The notes: a model not told the origin generated them from the letters alone. A stretch of 64,000 bases of DNA from a bacterium 1xD42-67 (GCA_003612335.1 RAYO01000012.1:1-64000), one strand, 5' to 3'; shown: positions 33,122 through 41,746, numbered from the stretch's first letter. A program made the numbers and translations.

Positions 33122-33750
33122 CAGTCTCCCTCCAGCAAAGTGAGCAATTCCAACCAAGCATCCAAGCACCCGGCCGGTGCTGTCCAAAGCCGGATCGATA
33201 GGATGTTCACAGCCTGCTGGCGCAGCCGGTAATAGTGTCTATCCGATATGCCTAACCGGAACAAAATCTCATTATGGGTAAGCTTGTCCGGTGTGAGAAA
33301 CGTTTGAAAAATGATGTTATACATCATCTCTCCATTGCCCGGTTTGTGGCGCAGTACAGTCAAGGCATCGTTGATACGATCCAACAGCAGCCTGGATTTC
33401 TGGATGCCGAGCATCCGATGCTCCAGTTTTGCATTGCCCATCGCTATCTGCGTATCCACTGCACTGAGCAGCTTATCCAGGTCTTGCAGTGGACGATCCA
33501 GCTCCTCAGCAACCTGCTGTGGAAAACACTCCAACGCCCATACAATATCACGGTAATGCCTGAGCATCATTTGGGTATTGTGGTACATATTACGGCGCAG
33601 ATCCTGCTCCGCCGCCCGCGCCTTTTGGCTTAAAATGCTTTGATCCTCCACAATACCTCGGCGTTCCAGCAGAGAGAGTATCTGCTCCGCCTGTACGGAT
33701 GTATTTTTTCCAGCCTGCTCACCAAAGCGGGCTTCCTTCAAATGTTCCAT
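33121..33750 (-). CDS. HTH protein, phage-late-regulator-like, unknown
   Basis: A 209-residue helical protein. A long coiled region (residues 20-110) precedes a C-terminal helix-turn-helix-like segment: LTHNEILFRLGISDRHYYRLRQQAVNILSIRLW, the pattern seen in ArpU/RinA-type and sigma-region-4-like regulators. It overlaps the upstream gene by 32 bases. A role in regulating the operon it heads is plausible; family not certain. Confidence 0.55.
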   Translation of the reverse strand: MEHLKEARFGEQAGKNTSVQAEQILSLLERRGIVEDQSILSQKARAAEQDLRRNMYHNTQMMLRHYRDIVWALECFPQQVAEELDRPLQDLDKLLSAVDTQIAMGNAKLEHRMLGIQKSRLLLDRINDALTVLRHKPGNGEMMYNIIFQTFLTPDKLTHNEILFRLGISDRHYYRLRQQAVNILSIRLWTAPAGCLDAWLELLTLLEGD

Positions 33751-34810
33751 ATTCGATGCCTCCTATATCAGTTGGTGGGCCAGTTTTTGGACCGGCCCTG
33801 GGCAAAAGACCAAATTTAACTCGGGAAGTTCCCTCTATACCCTGGCAGTCCTCTTTGAAACTCTTACAATGCCTACACGGAGAAAAATACGCGCGCGTAA
33901 TAAGGGGGGCCGAAACTGCAACACGCTGGTGCTCTGCTGCAGGGACGGTCTGCGCCGGTGGAATTTGCGGTATGACCTTGCGGCTGTACCAGGCAATCCA
34001 GCGGTTCACACGCTCATGGTCGCAGTCGCTCTTGATGTGCGTATTTCTGCCCCAAATGCGTATTTCCTCCAAAATACGTTTGACTTGGGCGGACTCTGGC
34101 AAAGAGATCGAGACTCCTGTGGGATAGGCCGCGTTGAAGATCAGGCAGCCGAAAGAACCTGGCAGCTTTTGCAGCGGGAAGGCATCCGCATGTTTTTTGA
34201 AAAAGCGCCAGACCTTCGTCTTTTCCCATCCCCAACGGTGGCCAAGGGTCTCCAGGGTTAAAACAGCGCCATATTTGCCAAATTGAACCGCTGGCGCCAT
34301 ATGAGAAAACGCATTGCCGGGCTCCTGCCATACGGTGTGGCACCAGAGATCCAGCCATGCGTCCGACTCATCAAAGTGATAATGCGCCTCAGCAAGGCGC
34401 TGTGTGACGTTTCTGGGCAGGCATAGGAAACCATACCCCTGGGTGGCGTAAACGGCCTCAGCGCCCATGCAGGGCTCTCCAGAGCACTGTACGACCCAGT
34501 CTTTGATGTGATAGGTAAGTTTCTTTGTTTTGGGATCCAGTTCATAATCTATGTAGCCCAATTGGGCCAGTCTGTCCATCGTTTCCAGGGCCCTGTTCCG
34601 ATTTTTAATGCCTAGGATGCTTTTGAGCCCCACGATACCGCCTGCCCAGGAGCCGATGGTGACTTGATTGATGTATTTATAGTAGCGGGCCTGTCCATTT
34701 CGGAAGGCGGCCCTGGAGGCCAGTCGTGCCCATGCACCCATAACACCCTTGCCTATTGGCATTTGATTACGGGGGAGCTTGACCCACTGATATCTCAGCA
34801 GACATTTCAT
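33719..34810 (-). CDS. First gene of conjugation operon; winged-helix/initiator-like protein
   Basis: A 363-residue soluble protein. Residues 40-140 read like a helix-turn-helix with wing (NQVTIGSWAGGIVGLKSILGIKNRNRALETMDRLAQLGYIDYELDPKTKKLTYHI), comparable to replication-initiator or phage DNA-binding domains. The remainder is aromatic-rich and has CRHCKSFKEDC near the C-terminus, a possible small metal site. It starts the minus-strand operon; the divergent zinc-ribbon gene begins 81 bases away. Function unknown; DNA binding is likely. Confidence 0.55.
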   Translation of the reverse strand: MKCLLRYQWVKLPRNQMPIGKGVMGAWARLASRAAFRNGQARYYKYINQVTIGSWAGGIVGLKSILGIKNRNRALETMDRLAQLGYIDYELDPKTKKLTYHIKDWVVQCSGEPCMGAEAVYATQGYGFLCLPRNVTQRLAEAHYHFDESDAWLDLWCHTVWQEPGNAFSHMAPAVQFGKYGAVLTLETLGHRWGWEKTKVWRFFKKHADAFPLQKLPGSFGCLIFNAAYPTGVSISLPESAQVKRILEEIRIWGRNTHIKSDCDHERVNRWIAWYSRKVIPQIPPAQTVPAAEHQRVAVSAPLITRAYFSPCRHCKSFKEDCQGIEGTSRVKFGLLPRAGPKTGPPTDIGGIEYGTFEGSPLW

Positions 34811-34891
34811 TTAGCTGCCTCCTGTTGTTTTAGATTGAAAAAAGCCCCGCTACGTGCTAAACTAGATAAACACGAAAGCGAGGCGAAAAAA

Positions 34892-35047
34892 ATGGTATAT
34901 GCGTGTGATAACTGCCACTTCCTGTTTTCCAGGATATCTCCTGTGGATCAATGCCCGGACTGCGGAAAGGAAAGTATTCGTCCAGCCTCTTTAGAAGAAA
35001 TAAAGGAGTTTGAGAAACGGAAATCAGAAGATATGTGGAAAGAGTGA
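34892..35047 (+). CDS. Small zinc-ribbon (rubredoxin-like) protein
   Basis: A 51-residue protein with two CxxC knuckles (YACDNCHFLF and DQCPDCGKES), a complete zinc ribbon, followed by a charged helix. It is divergent from the conjugation operon and transcribed alone. I start it at 34892; the longer upstream frame is a shadow of the operon's first gene. Such tiny ribbons usually bind zinc or iron and may act as regulators; role unknown. Confidence 0.75.
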   Translation: MVYACDNCHFLFSRISPVDQCPDCGKESIRPASLEEIKEFEKRKSEDMWKE

Positions 35048-35189
35048 ATCGTGCTGTAGAAACTATCGAACGAAGCTGTGATCTAAAAACGCAGTGGACT
35101 TGGGGCTAAAAATGACCGTACATGCAAACTGAATACCACTGACTTGGAACTAGGATTTCTGATGAATCGGAGCTATGAAACCAAATCAG

Positions 35190-36443
35190 CTACCCATTGA
35201 GTGTTCCCAGAAAGCCAATCGGGTGGATTATGTGCTCTCCTTTGACATCCAAGTCCAAATCTGGGTCTACCAGCATAATCGCCCGGCGGATACTGCTGTA
35301 GCCATATTTGTCGCGAATTTTGTCCAGCGTCCGGTCAATATCGGCCCGACGCTGGGCTTTTTGCTCTTCTGGAAATAAGGATAGCTGCACAACTCCATCT
35401 GCGGGCATTAGTCCGCTGGCTTTGACCGCCAGACTGCGCACTGGTTCTCTGTCAATATGGTGCCGACGGAACAGCTCCATCGCTGCCTCCCAGATATCCA
35501 GTGTATTGGCGGTTGGGCGGGACAGTCTGGCTTGCCGGTCATAAGACAACAGGCGATTGTCCCGGATGCCCACCGATACGGTAGAACACAGGCAGCTCTG
35601 CTCCCGCAGGCGGGCTCCCACACTCTCACAGAGGGCCATGAGCGTAATCTTTACATCATCCTCACTAACCAAGTCCCGGGGCGCGGTGGTGGAGTTCCCG
35701 ATGCTTTTCATGGGAGGCACAGCATAATACTGCCGAACGCCGGAATGATCCCTCCCATTGGCAAATTGGTGGAGCATGATTCCGTTTTTGCCCAACAGCC
35801 AGTACAGCAGCTCCGTATTGGCCTGGGCCAGCTCACCAATAGTGGTTATCCCATATTGATTCAGCTTTCGCGTGGTGGCCGGTCCCACATAGAGCAGATC
35901 GCTCACCGGCAGCCGCCATGCGGTCTCCCGGAAGTTTTCCGGGGTGATGACCGTGGTCGCGTCCGGTTTTTTCATATCCGAACCCAGTTTAGCAAATACT
36001 TTATTGAAGGACACGCCTACTGAGACCGTCAGCCCCAGTTCCCGCCGGATCCGGTTGCGGATTTCATCGGCAATGACCGGCCCTTCCCCGAACAGTCCCA
36101 CAGAGCCGGTAACATCCAGCCAGCATTCGTCCAGGCCAAAGGGTTCTACCTGGTCGGTATAGCTGGTATAGATGTCCTTCGCCTGAGCGGAAAAGGACAG
36201 GTAGCGGTCATAGTGGGCAGGGACGCACACCAATCCGGGACACTGCTGGCGGGCCTCCCATAGCACTTGGCCGGTATGGATGCCAAACCGCTTTGCGATT
36301 TCATTTTTGGCCAGCACAATGCCGTGGCGGGCCTCTTCATCCCCAGCTACCACCACCGGCTTATTTCTCAGCGTTGGATCGTACAGAATCTCTACGCTGG
36401 CATAAAAATTGTTCATATCCGAGTGCAAAATGACTGGTTTCAT
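35190..36443 (-). CDS. Y-family DNA polymerase (DinB/Pol IV-like)
   Basis: A 417-residue translesion polymerase. Catalytic acids are in HSDMNNFYASVE (start) and GLDECWLDVTGS (near 105); the helix-hairpin-helix region reads LLYVGPATTRKLNQYGITTIGELAQ; the C-terminus has a beta-clamp motif QLSLF. I use the ATG at 36443; further ATGs lie upstream inside a palindrome. Divergent from the SRAP gene with a very short shared control region, a pairing common in Firmicute mobile elements and consistent with a DNA-damage response. Confidence 0.9.
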   Translation of the reverse strand: MKPVILHSDMNNFYASVEILYDPTLRNKPVVVAGDEEARHGIVLAKNEIAKRFGIHTGQVLWEARQQCPGLVCVPAHYDRYLSFSAQAKDIYTSYTDQVEPFGLDECWLDVTGSVGLFGEGPVIADEIRNRIRRELGLTVSVGVSFNKVFAKLGSDMKKPDATTVITPENFRETAWRLPVSDLLYVGPATTRKLNQYGITTIGELAQANTELLYWLLGKNGIMLHQFANGRDHSGVRQYYAVPPMKSIGNSTTAPRDLVSEDDVKITLMALCESVGARLREQSCLCSTVSVGIRDNRLLSYDRQARLSRPTANTLDIWEAAMELFRRHHIDREPVRSLAVKASGLMPADGVVQLSLFPEEQKAQRRADIDRTLDKIRDKYGYSSIRRAIMLVDPDLDLDVKGEHIIHPIGFLGTLNG

Positions 36444-36466
36444 GCCCTCAGTATATGAGGGCATCC
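36440..36466. promoter_or_regulatory. Palindrome between dinB-like and SRAP genes
   Basis: A near-perfect inverted repeat, CATGCCCTCA - GTATA - TGAGGGCATC, at 36442-36466, overlapping the start of the polymerase gene in the short region shared with the SRAP gene. It could be an operator for both genes or a translation-limiting hairpin. It is not the Gram-positive LexA box (GAAC-N4-GTTC), which I do not see here. Confidence 0.5.
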
Positions 36467-36496
36467 CCATTTCCATCCACGAAAGGAGTCAAACTC

Positions 36497-37063
36497 ATGT
36501 GCGGAAGATACAGCTTAGCGCCTGATGAATCCAAAGAAATTGCCCAGATTGTGGCCGAGGTGCAGTCCCGGTTTGGGGCTGCCAGTATCCATACCGGGGA
36601 GATCTTTCCCACCAACGCCGCGCCGGTCCTGCTGGCCGAAGAGCAAAAAATGACCCCCAAGCCGATGATTTGGGGCTTTCCCAGTTTCAAGGGCAAGGGG
36701 GTCATCATCAACGCCAGGGGTGAGACGGCGCTGGATAAACCGATGTTCCGCCGGTCCCTGCTGGAGCGGCGGTGTATTGTTCCCACAACCGGATTCTACG
36801 AATGGGACCGCAAAAAGACAAAGTACCGATTCCGGCTGCCGGGGAAAGACAGGCTCTATTTGGCAGGATTTTGGAATGTCTTTCAGGGAGAGGAGCGGTT
36901 TGTCATCCTGACCACCGCTCCCAACAGCTCAATCATCAACGTCCATGGCCGAATGCCAGTTCTGCTGACGGATGATGAGGCGGCGTCATGGCTCCATGAT
37001 ACCGGAATGGCCTCCGCAAAGCTGACTGCACTGCAGCCGGATTTAGAACTTGCTGCAGTCTAA
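36497..37063 (+). CDS. SRAP-family (YedK/HMCES-like) protein
   Basis: A 188-residue SOS-response-associated peptidase-type protein that shields abasic sites in single-stranded DNA by covalent attachment through Cys2. It begins MCGRYS as required, has NARGETALDKPMFR and GFYEWDR with the conserved Asn, Arg and Glu, and VHGRMPVLL with the conserved His. AGGAG lies upstream of the ATG at 36497. Full length. Divergent from a translesion polymerase, which fits joint use in lesion tolerance. Confidence 0.93.
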   Translation: MCGRYSLAPDESKEIAQIVAEVQSRFGAASIHTGEIFPTNAAPVLLAEEQKMTPKPMIWGFPSFKGKGVIINARGETALDKPMFRRSLLERRCIVPTTGFYEWDRKKTKYRFRLPGKDRLYLAGFWNVFQGEERFVILTTAPNSSIINVHGRMPVLLTDDEAASWLHDTGMASAKLTALQPDLELAAV

Positions 37064-37064
37064 A

Positions 37065-37292
37065 CTACCAAGGGATGCGCACCTTCTGCCCCCACAGCGT
37101 TTCAATCTGGACACCATCCAAATACCAGCCACGTTTACCCATCTCGATGCGGGTTGGAATCCACTGGCCGTCCAGTAAAATATCCATTGTGGTACCGCAG
37201 TGGAGTCCGCCATAGCAGTCGTCGCTGTTGAAGCGAATATCGGCGCGGCCGCTTTGCATGTCAGGAATTAAAATGCCTTCTCTTTTTTTCAC
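37065..37292 (-). CDS. DUF5348-family protein
   Basis: A 75-residue protein with GGLHCGTTMDILLDGQWIPTRIEM and GWYLDGV, the conserved core of the DUF5348 family found in Firmicute mobile elements. Function unknown. It is convergent with the SRAP gene, whose stop lies 1 base from its own. Confidence 0.75.
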   Translation of the reverse strand: MKKREGILIPDMQSGRADIRFNSDDCYGGLHCGTTMDILLDGQWIPTRIEMGKRGWYLDGVQIETLWGQKVRIPW

Positions 37293-37319
37293 AACTGATT
37301 TGCTCCTTCACTTTAAAAT

Positions 37320-37368
37320 ACAGCAGATGGTGTGTATTACCTTTCGCACCATCTGCTGTCACTTTTTT
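37320..37368. terminator. Strong terminator-like hairpin
   Basis: ACAGCAGATGGTG and CACCATCTGCTGT pair perfectly (13 bp) around a 14-base loop, with TTTTTT after on the + strand. It lies just upstream of the DUF5348 gene and would insulate the element edge from transcription coming from the SRAP side. Confidence 0.75.
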
Positions 37369-37705
37369 CATATAGGAAAATATTGCACTGGCTCTTTCGT
37401 GTTATCATAGCCCTAATCTACCACACCATTTCCACACCATTTTGGCATTGGGGTGTATAGAATTACATGGGCTTCTATATTCGCTCCAGTTCTGGAAAGC
37501 CTTGAAATATCAGGGTTTATTGAGATTTATAGAATTACAAAACCAGGGGAATAGCTTACGATTCCTAATCTCATACTTCTCTTCCTCCTGATATCTAGGC
37601 TCCGCCAGATCCGGTCCCCCTCCCGTCCTGCCATGTCCGGGCGCGGAGGAAGGGCCCTCCTCAGATATGAAAAGTCCCCCAAAGCCTTGCGGCCCCAGGG
37701 GAGCT
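37369..37705. repeat. Element edge: tandem and spaced repeats before tRNA-Val
   Basis: No gene. Two tandem copies of CCACACCATTT lie at 37421-37442, and a 12-base repeat TATAGAATTACA at 37456-37467 and 37528-37539. Such short direct repeats next to a tRNA 3' end resemble integrase arm sites, but I found no matching copy at the left end. The part 37600-37700 is GC-rich and contains a hairpin-type tail for the tRNA transcript. Confidence 0.4.
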
Positions 37706-37781
37706 TGGTGGACGATACAGGACTTGAACCTGTGACCTCCCGCACGTCAAGCGGATGCTCTACCAGCTGAGCTAATCGTCC
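37706..37781 (-). tRNA. tRNA-Val(GAC)
   Basis: Full cloverleaf on the minus strand: acceptor GGACGAT/ATCGTCC, D stem GCTC/GAGC, anticodon loop TTGACGT (anticodon GAC, valine), T arm ACAGG-TTCAAGT-CCTGT, and an encoded CCA end. A minus-strand promoter lies directly upstream. Its 3' end faces the mobile region, so it is a candidate integration site. Confidence 0.95.
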
Positions 37782-37795
37782 GAACAGCAAAAACT

Positions 37796-37824
37796 ATTAT
37801 ACTCATAGGCGGGCAGATCGTCAA
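37796..37824 (-). promoter_or_regulatory. Promoter of tRNA-Val
   Basis: On the minus strand, TTGACG (37824-37819) and TATAAT (37801-37796) are separated by 17 bases, 14 bases upstream of the tRNA 5' end: a near-consensus housekeeping promoter. Confidence 0.85.
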
Positions 37825-37892
37825 GAGCTGTTTTAAAATTTTTTGTCTTTTCTCCAAAATTTTTTCTGCGGCAAATATTTCTGGATCTGCAG

Positions 37893-37921
37893 GTGAAATG
37901 TCCCAGGGACTGTGGTATAAT
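37893..37921 (+). promoter_or_regulatory. Promoter of pgi
   Basis: GTGAAA (37893-37898) and a perfect TATAAT (37916-37921) are spaced by 17 bases, about 43 bases before the pgi start. Confidence 0.65.
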
Positions 37922-37963
37922 GGGGGCAGCGTCTATCCCATTCTTTCATAGGAGGAATGTTCC

Positions 37964-39289
37964 ATGCTGAAACTCGACCTTTCCAAGCTCAGCGGTTTCC
38001 TGCCGGAGGACTATGCCGCCTCCCGCAAGGACGCACTGGCCAAGGCGGCCCAGATGCTGGCCAGCCACACCGGCCCCGGCGGTGACTTCACCGGCTGGGT
38101 CGATCTCCCCCAGAACTATGACAAGGAGGAGTTCGCCCGGATCCAGGCCGCGGCCAAGAAGATCCAGGCCCAGAGCCAGGTCCTGGTGGTGATCGGCATC
38201 GGCGGGTCCTATCTGGGGGCCCGGGCGGTGATCGAGGTGATCAAGTCCAACAACTATAACCTGAAGGAGAAGGACACCCCCGACATCTTCTTCGCCGGCA
38301 ACGGCCTGTCCACCGACGCCCTGCTGGAGCTGCTGGAGCTCATCGGCGACCGGGACTTCTCGGTGAACGTGATCTCCAAGTCGGGCACCACCACCGAGCC
38401 CGCCGTCTCCTTCCGCATCTTCAAGGAGCTGCTGGAGAAGAAGTATGGCAAGGAGAGGGCCAAGGAGCGGATCTATGCCACCACCGACAAGGCCCGGGGC
38501 GCCCTGAAGGGCCTGGCCGACGCCGAGGGCTATGAGGAGTTCGTGGTGCCCGACGACGTGGGCGGCCGGTTCTCCGTCCTCACCGCCGTGGGCCTGCTGC
38601 CCATCGCCGTGGCCGGCGTGGACATCGACGCCCTCATGGGCGGCGCCCGCCAGGCCATGGAGGAGCTGTCCGCCCCCGGCCTGGACAACCCCGCCTGGCA
38701 GTATGCCGCCGCCCGCCACGGCCTGTATCAGAAGGGCAAGGCCATCGAGGTGCTGGCCGGCTATGAGCCCCGGTTCCGCTTCTTCGCCGAGTGGTGGAAG
38801 CAGCTCTACGGCGAGAGCGAGGGCAAGGACGGCAAGGGCCTCTTCCCCGCCAGCGTGGAGTTCACCGCCGATCTGCACTCCATGGGCCAGTATATCCAGG
38901 ACGGCGAGCGCATCATGTTCGAGACAGTGGTCTCCTTCGCCCCCGCGGGGGAGTACACCATCCCCAACGACCCCGCCAACGTGGACGGCCTGAACTTCCT
39001 GTCCGGCAAGCCCCTGGCCTTCGTGGCCGAACAGGCTATGCGGGGCACCATCCTGGCCCATGTGGACGGCGGCGTGCCCAACGTGCTCATCGAGCTGCCC
39101 CAGATCGGCGAGGCCAGCATCGGCTACCTGATCTACTTCTTCGAGTATGTCTGCGGCCTCTCCGGCCACCTGCTGGAGGTCAACCCCTTCGATCAGCCCG
39201 GTGTGGAGGCCTATAAGAAGAACATGTTCGCCCTGCTGGGCAAGCCCGGCTACGAGGACCTGCGGTCCGAGCTGCTGGCCAAACTGTAA
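37964..39289 (+). CDS. pgi: Glucose-6-phosphate isomerase
   Basis: A 441-residue enzyme interconverting glucose-6-phosphate and fructose-6-phosphate in the cytoplasm (glycolysis/gluconeogenesis). Conserved segments seen: [28 protein letters not shown] (phosphate site), [38 protein letters not shown] with the catalytic Glu, and the C-terminal [16 protein letters not shown] with the active-site Lys. Length is normal for the short Firmicute form. GGAGG precedes the ATG. Own promoter upstream and terminator downstream, so probably monocistronic. High GC and strongly biased codons suggest high expression. Confidence 0.96.
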   Translation: MLKLDLSKLSGFLPEDYAASRKDALAKAAQMLASHTGPGGDFTGWVDLPQNYDKEEFARIQAAAKKIQAQSQVLVVIGIGGSYLGARAVIEVIKSNNYNLKEKDTPDIFFAGNGLSTDALLELLELIGDRDFSVNVISKSGTTTEPAVSFRIFKELLEKKYGKERAKERIYATTDKARGALKGLADAEGYEEFVVPDDVGGRFSVLTAVGLLPIAVAGVDIDALMGGARQAMEELSAPGLDNPAWQYAAARHGLYQKGKAIEVLAGYEPRFRFFAEWWKQLYGESEGKDGKGLFPASVEFTADLHSMGQYIQDGERIMFETVVSFAPAGEYTIPNDPANVDGLNFLSGKPLAFVAEQAMRGTILAHVDGGVPNVLIELPQIGEASIGYLIYFFEYVCGLSGHLLEVNPFDQPGVEAYKKNMFALLGKPGYEDLRSELLAKL

Positions 39290-39303
39290 GATCTCGATCC
39301 AAA

Positions 39304-39335
39304 GCGGGGGCTCCAGCGGCCCCCGCTCTTTTTTA
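39304..39335 (+). terminator. Terminator of pgi
   Basis: GCGGGGGC and GCCCCCGC pair around a 7-base loop and are followed by TCTTTTTT, 15 bases after the pgi stop. The ribosome site of the next gene begins right after the T-run. Confidence 0.85.
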
Positions 39336-39348
39336 GGAGGAACATCAT

Positions 39349-41172
39349 ATGAGAAAGAAGCTCTTATCCCTTGCGCTGGCCCTGGTGATGTGTCTGGGGC
39401 TGTTACCTGGAACAGCGTCAGCAGTCCAGGACAACGTCCTCACCATCTCCTTTGAGACCGCTGTCTACTCTATTTCCAAGGAGACCTATGTGCGCACGCT
39501 GCCCGCTCCCGCCTCCCAAGGCGAATGCGGCCCGGATGAATATGTCACGATATGCGCCATCGTAAAAAATACATCAGGTGCGGCTGTGACGATCCGGGAC
39601 CTCTATATCCGCATCGATGGCGGTGAGGAACTGCGCTGGGCACGGGATATCACGCTGGAGCCGGGAAGATCGGTCCGGCTCCACGTCTACCACGCCAACG
39701 AAAGATATCTCACCCCCGGCCTGCATACGGCGGCACTCTATTCTGCTGGGGACCTGCTGAGCTCCGGCTATTTTGGGATCGGCCGGGACTGGTCGAAGAT
39801 CTTCAGATCCCCCTCGGAGGAACAGATCGCCGCCCGGCCCGCCGACAAGCGTTCCCCCTATCTGTCCACATGGCTCTCCATAGGCGGAGACGTCCGGTAT
39901 GATGCCTACAGTGTGGATCTCAAATCGGATCATATCCCTTATGGTACTTACAGCTCTGTCTTCAATGGCTATATGGACTATTCCAGCTTGAAAGAGCGAT
40001 ATACGTCTGTTGACAACGGCGGCTACATCTCCCTCTATGGAGGGCTGCAGCAAGGGGCTGAGGGCAAGCCAAGCAACTCCATCCTGTCTTTTTGGGATAT
40101 CTACTGCACGGACGCTGCGGGGAATACGACCATCATCCGTCCAAAGCAGACCTATTCGGCAGACGGAACGAGCAGCGCTCCCTTCACCGGTGAGGGGGAC
40201 GGCGCTCACACGCTGCCCCCTTATGATTGGCAGGCGGGGCGCTGGTATCGGATGCTGCTGCGGTGCGGCACCTCGAAGACCACCGGCAACACCACCGTGG
40301 AGCAGTGGTTCCAGGACCTGACCACAAAGACCTGGACCCATATGTGTACTTACGACATCGGTGTGAAGGACAGCTGTTTTGTCGGCAATGTAGCGCTGTT
40401 CTCGGAAAACTACCTGAAACAGTACGCCGGCGGGGTGCGCTCTCTGGAGTTCACCAATGTCCGTATCCACACCGACGAGGGCTGGCAGGATGTGACCGAT
40501 ACGAATTACATCTATTCACGGGTGGATAAGGACGGTGTCCTTGGAGATATCTACGGCAGTTGGGATGCAGGTGCGGATGAGAATACCTTTTATATGATCT
40601 CCACCGGCGTTCCCGGCTGGGGCCGCACAGAGGGGACAGGGAAGCTCACGATCCAAAACCGAGAGAGCGGCGCCCCCCTCGCGCCGACAGAGCCTGTCGC
40701 CCCGACCCAGCCCCAGCAGCCCTCCAGCGGCACAGCCTACGCCTCCACCCAAAAAGTGACGGTGGACGGCAAGGCGGTGGAGTTCCAGATGTACGCGCTG
40801 AAGGACGCCAGCGGCAACGGGACCAACTACATCAAGCTGCGGGACCTGGCCTATGTCCTTGACGGCACCGAGGCCCAGTTCTCGGTGGGGTATGACGGGA
40901 GGATCAGCCTGACCGCCGGTCAGCCCTATACCGCCGCCGGGGGCGAGATGACCACCCCCTTCTCCGGCGACCGGACCTATACCGGCGGGGCCCAGACCGT
41001 GAAGGTGGACGGGAAGGACGTGACCATGACGGCCATCACCCTGTTGGACGACAACGGGGGCGGCTACAACTACTTCAAGCTCCGCGACCTGGGCAGGGCC
41101 CTGGGCTTCAACGTGGGCTGGTCCGCCGAGCGGGGCGTATCCATCGAGACCGACAGGCCCTATTCCGAGTGA
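39349..41172 (+). CDS. Secreted DUF3472-like protein with C-terminal stalk-type domain
   Basis: A 607-residue exported protein. Signal peptide MRKKLLSLALALVMCLGLLPGTASA. Residues about 30-150 form a beta-sandwich-like domain. Residues about 170-430 resemble DUF3472 (NSILSFWDIYC..., FTGEGDGAHT, YDWQAGRWYRMLLRC, VEQWFQDLTTKTWTHM), a family linked to carbohydrate-binding or hydrolysing proteins. A Pro/Thr linker follows, then a copper-amine-oxidase-N-like (stalk) domain from about 460: VTVDGKAVEFQMYALKD, YIKLRDLAYVL, and YNYFKLRDLGRALGFNV. Start chosen at AGGAGG-ATG. Function unproven; a cell-surface or secreted glycan-related role is likely. Confidence 0.75.
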   Translation: MRKKLLSLALALVMCLGLLPGTASAVQDNVLTISFETAVYSISKETYVRTLPAPASQGECGPDEYVTICAIVKNTSGAAVTIRDLYIRIDGGEELRWARDITLEPGRSVRLHVYHANERYLTPGLHTAALYSAGDLLSSGYFGIGRDWSKIFRSPSEEQIAARPADKRSPYLSTWLSIGGDVRYDAYSVDLKSDHIPYGTYSSVFNGYMDYSSLKERYTSVDNGGYISLYGGLQQGAEGKPSNSILSFWDIYCTDAAGNTTIIRPKQTYSADGTSSAPFTGEGDGAHTLPPYDWQAGRWYRMLLRCGTSKTTGNTTVEQWFQDLTTKTWTHMCTYDIGVKDSCFVGNVALFSENYLKQYAGGVRSLEFTNVRIHTDEGWQDVTDTNYIYSRVDKDGVLGDIYGSWDAGADENTFYMISTGVPGWGRTEGTGKLTIQNRESGAPLAPTEPVAPTQPQQPSSGTAYASTQKVTVDGKAVEFQMYALKDASGNGTNYIKLRDLAYVLDGTEAQFSVGYDGRISLTAGQPYTAAGGEMTTPFSGDRTYTGGAQTVKVDGKDVTMTAITLLDDNGGGYNYFKLRDLGRALGFNVGWSAERGVSIETDRPYSE

Positions 41173-41178
41173 ACAGCA

Positions 41179-41212
41179 GGCCGGTGACGGGAGCGTCACC
41201 GGCCCTTCTTTC
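41179..41212 (+). terminator. Terminator after the DUF3472-like gene
   Basis: GGCCGGTGACG pairs with CGTCACCGGCC around a short loop, followed by CTTCTTTCC. Confidence 0.75.
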
Positions 41213-41239
41213 CCTTTGAAAAATTCACAATTATTTTAG

Positions 41240-41268
41240 TTGAAATAAATGCCGTGGTATGGTAGAGT
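41240..41268 (+). promoter_or_regulatory. Possible promoter of the P-loop gene
   Basis: TTGAAA at 41240-41245 and TAGAGT at 41263-41268 are 17 bases apart; TATAGA at 41268 is an alternative -10. Upstream of a gene whose ribosome site (AAGGAGTG) lies near 41308. Confidence 0.4.
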
Positions 41269-41321
41269 ATAGATAAACAGAGGGATCTCCCCAATGTCAA
41301 TTCATTAAGGAGTGATACAAC

Positions 41322-41732
41322 ATGATTCGAGTCATCATGGGCAAGAAGGGCTCCGGCAAGACCAAGAACGTCATCGAGCTGATCAACAACGCCGTCCAGA
41401 CCGAGCACGGCAACGTGATCTGCATCGAGAAGGGCAACAAGCTGACCTTCGATATCCACTACCATATCCGTTTGGTGGAGGCCAGTGAGTATGACATCGC
41501 CAACTATACCGCGCTGAAGGGCTTCATCAGCGGTATGTACGCCAGCAATTACGACATCACCCACGTCTTCATCGACAGTTTGACCAAGATCGTGGGCGGC
41601 GAGTGCGATAACGAGACCGAGCAGTTCCTGGACTGGCTGAACAAGTTCGCTGAGCGGCACAACATCAAGTTCACCATCACCATCAGCGACGACGCGTCCC
41701 TGGCCCCCGATGGCGTGAAGAAGTTTTTCTGA
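41322..41732 (+). CDS. Small P-loop NTPase-like protein, unknown
   Basis: A 136-residue protein with a Walker A motif at the very start (MGKKGSGKTKNVIELI), a Walker B-like strand THVFIDSLTKIVGG near residue 85, and ITISDDASLAPDGVKKFF at the end. This compact protein is a recurring conserved hypothetical of Clostridia. A signal or extra domain is absent. It is flanked by its own terminators and so is monocistronic. A role in nucleotide-dependent regulation is possible but unknown. Confidence 0.7.
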   Translation: MIRVIMGKKGSGKTKNVIELINNAVQTEHGNVICIEKGNKLTFDIHYHIRLVEASEYDIANYTALKGFISGMYASNYDITHVFIDSLTKIVGGECDNETEQFLDWLNKFAERHNIKFTITISDDASLAPDGVKKFF

Positions 41733-41746
41733 CCCACACAGCTGGA

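Larger units (their letters stand above)
4332..37540. mobile_element. Conjugative (ICE-like) region, boundaries not fixed
   Basis: The minus-strand operon from 34810 down to 4445 contains the core of a Gram-positive type IV secretion system: VirB4, VirD4, VirB6-like, PrgI, NlpC/P60 hydrolase and a VirB2-like candidate, plus adhesin and sortase. Cargo-type genes follow to 37.3 kb and a tRNA-Val lies at 37.7 kb with its 3' end facing the region. A XerC/D integrase is at the left. I found no relaxase and no direct repeat matching the tRNA 3' end at the left, so the exact ends, and whether the element is complete, are open. Confidence 0.7.

Noticed and set aside
36440-36497. LexA box between dinB-like and SRAP genes
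   Set aside because: No GAAC-N4-GTTC or close variant is present; only the ATGCCCT palindrome.
37527-37790. Minus-strand frame with RLAQLVEHPLDVREVTGSSP
   Set aside because: This is the tRNA-Val gene read as protein, a well-known false call.
37946-39169. Minus-strand frame opposite pgi
   Set aside because: Antisense shadow of a strongly biased, GC-rich gene; composition is nearly all Gly, Leu, His and Val.
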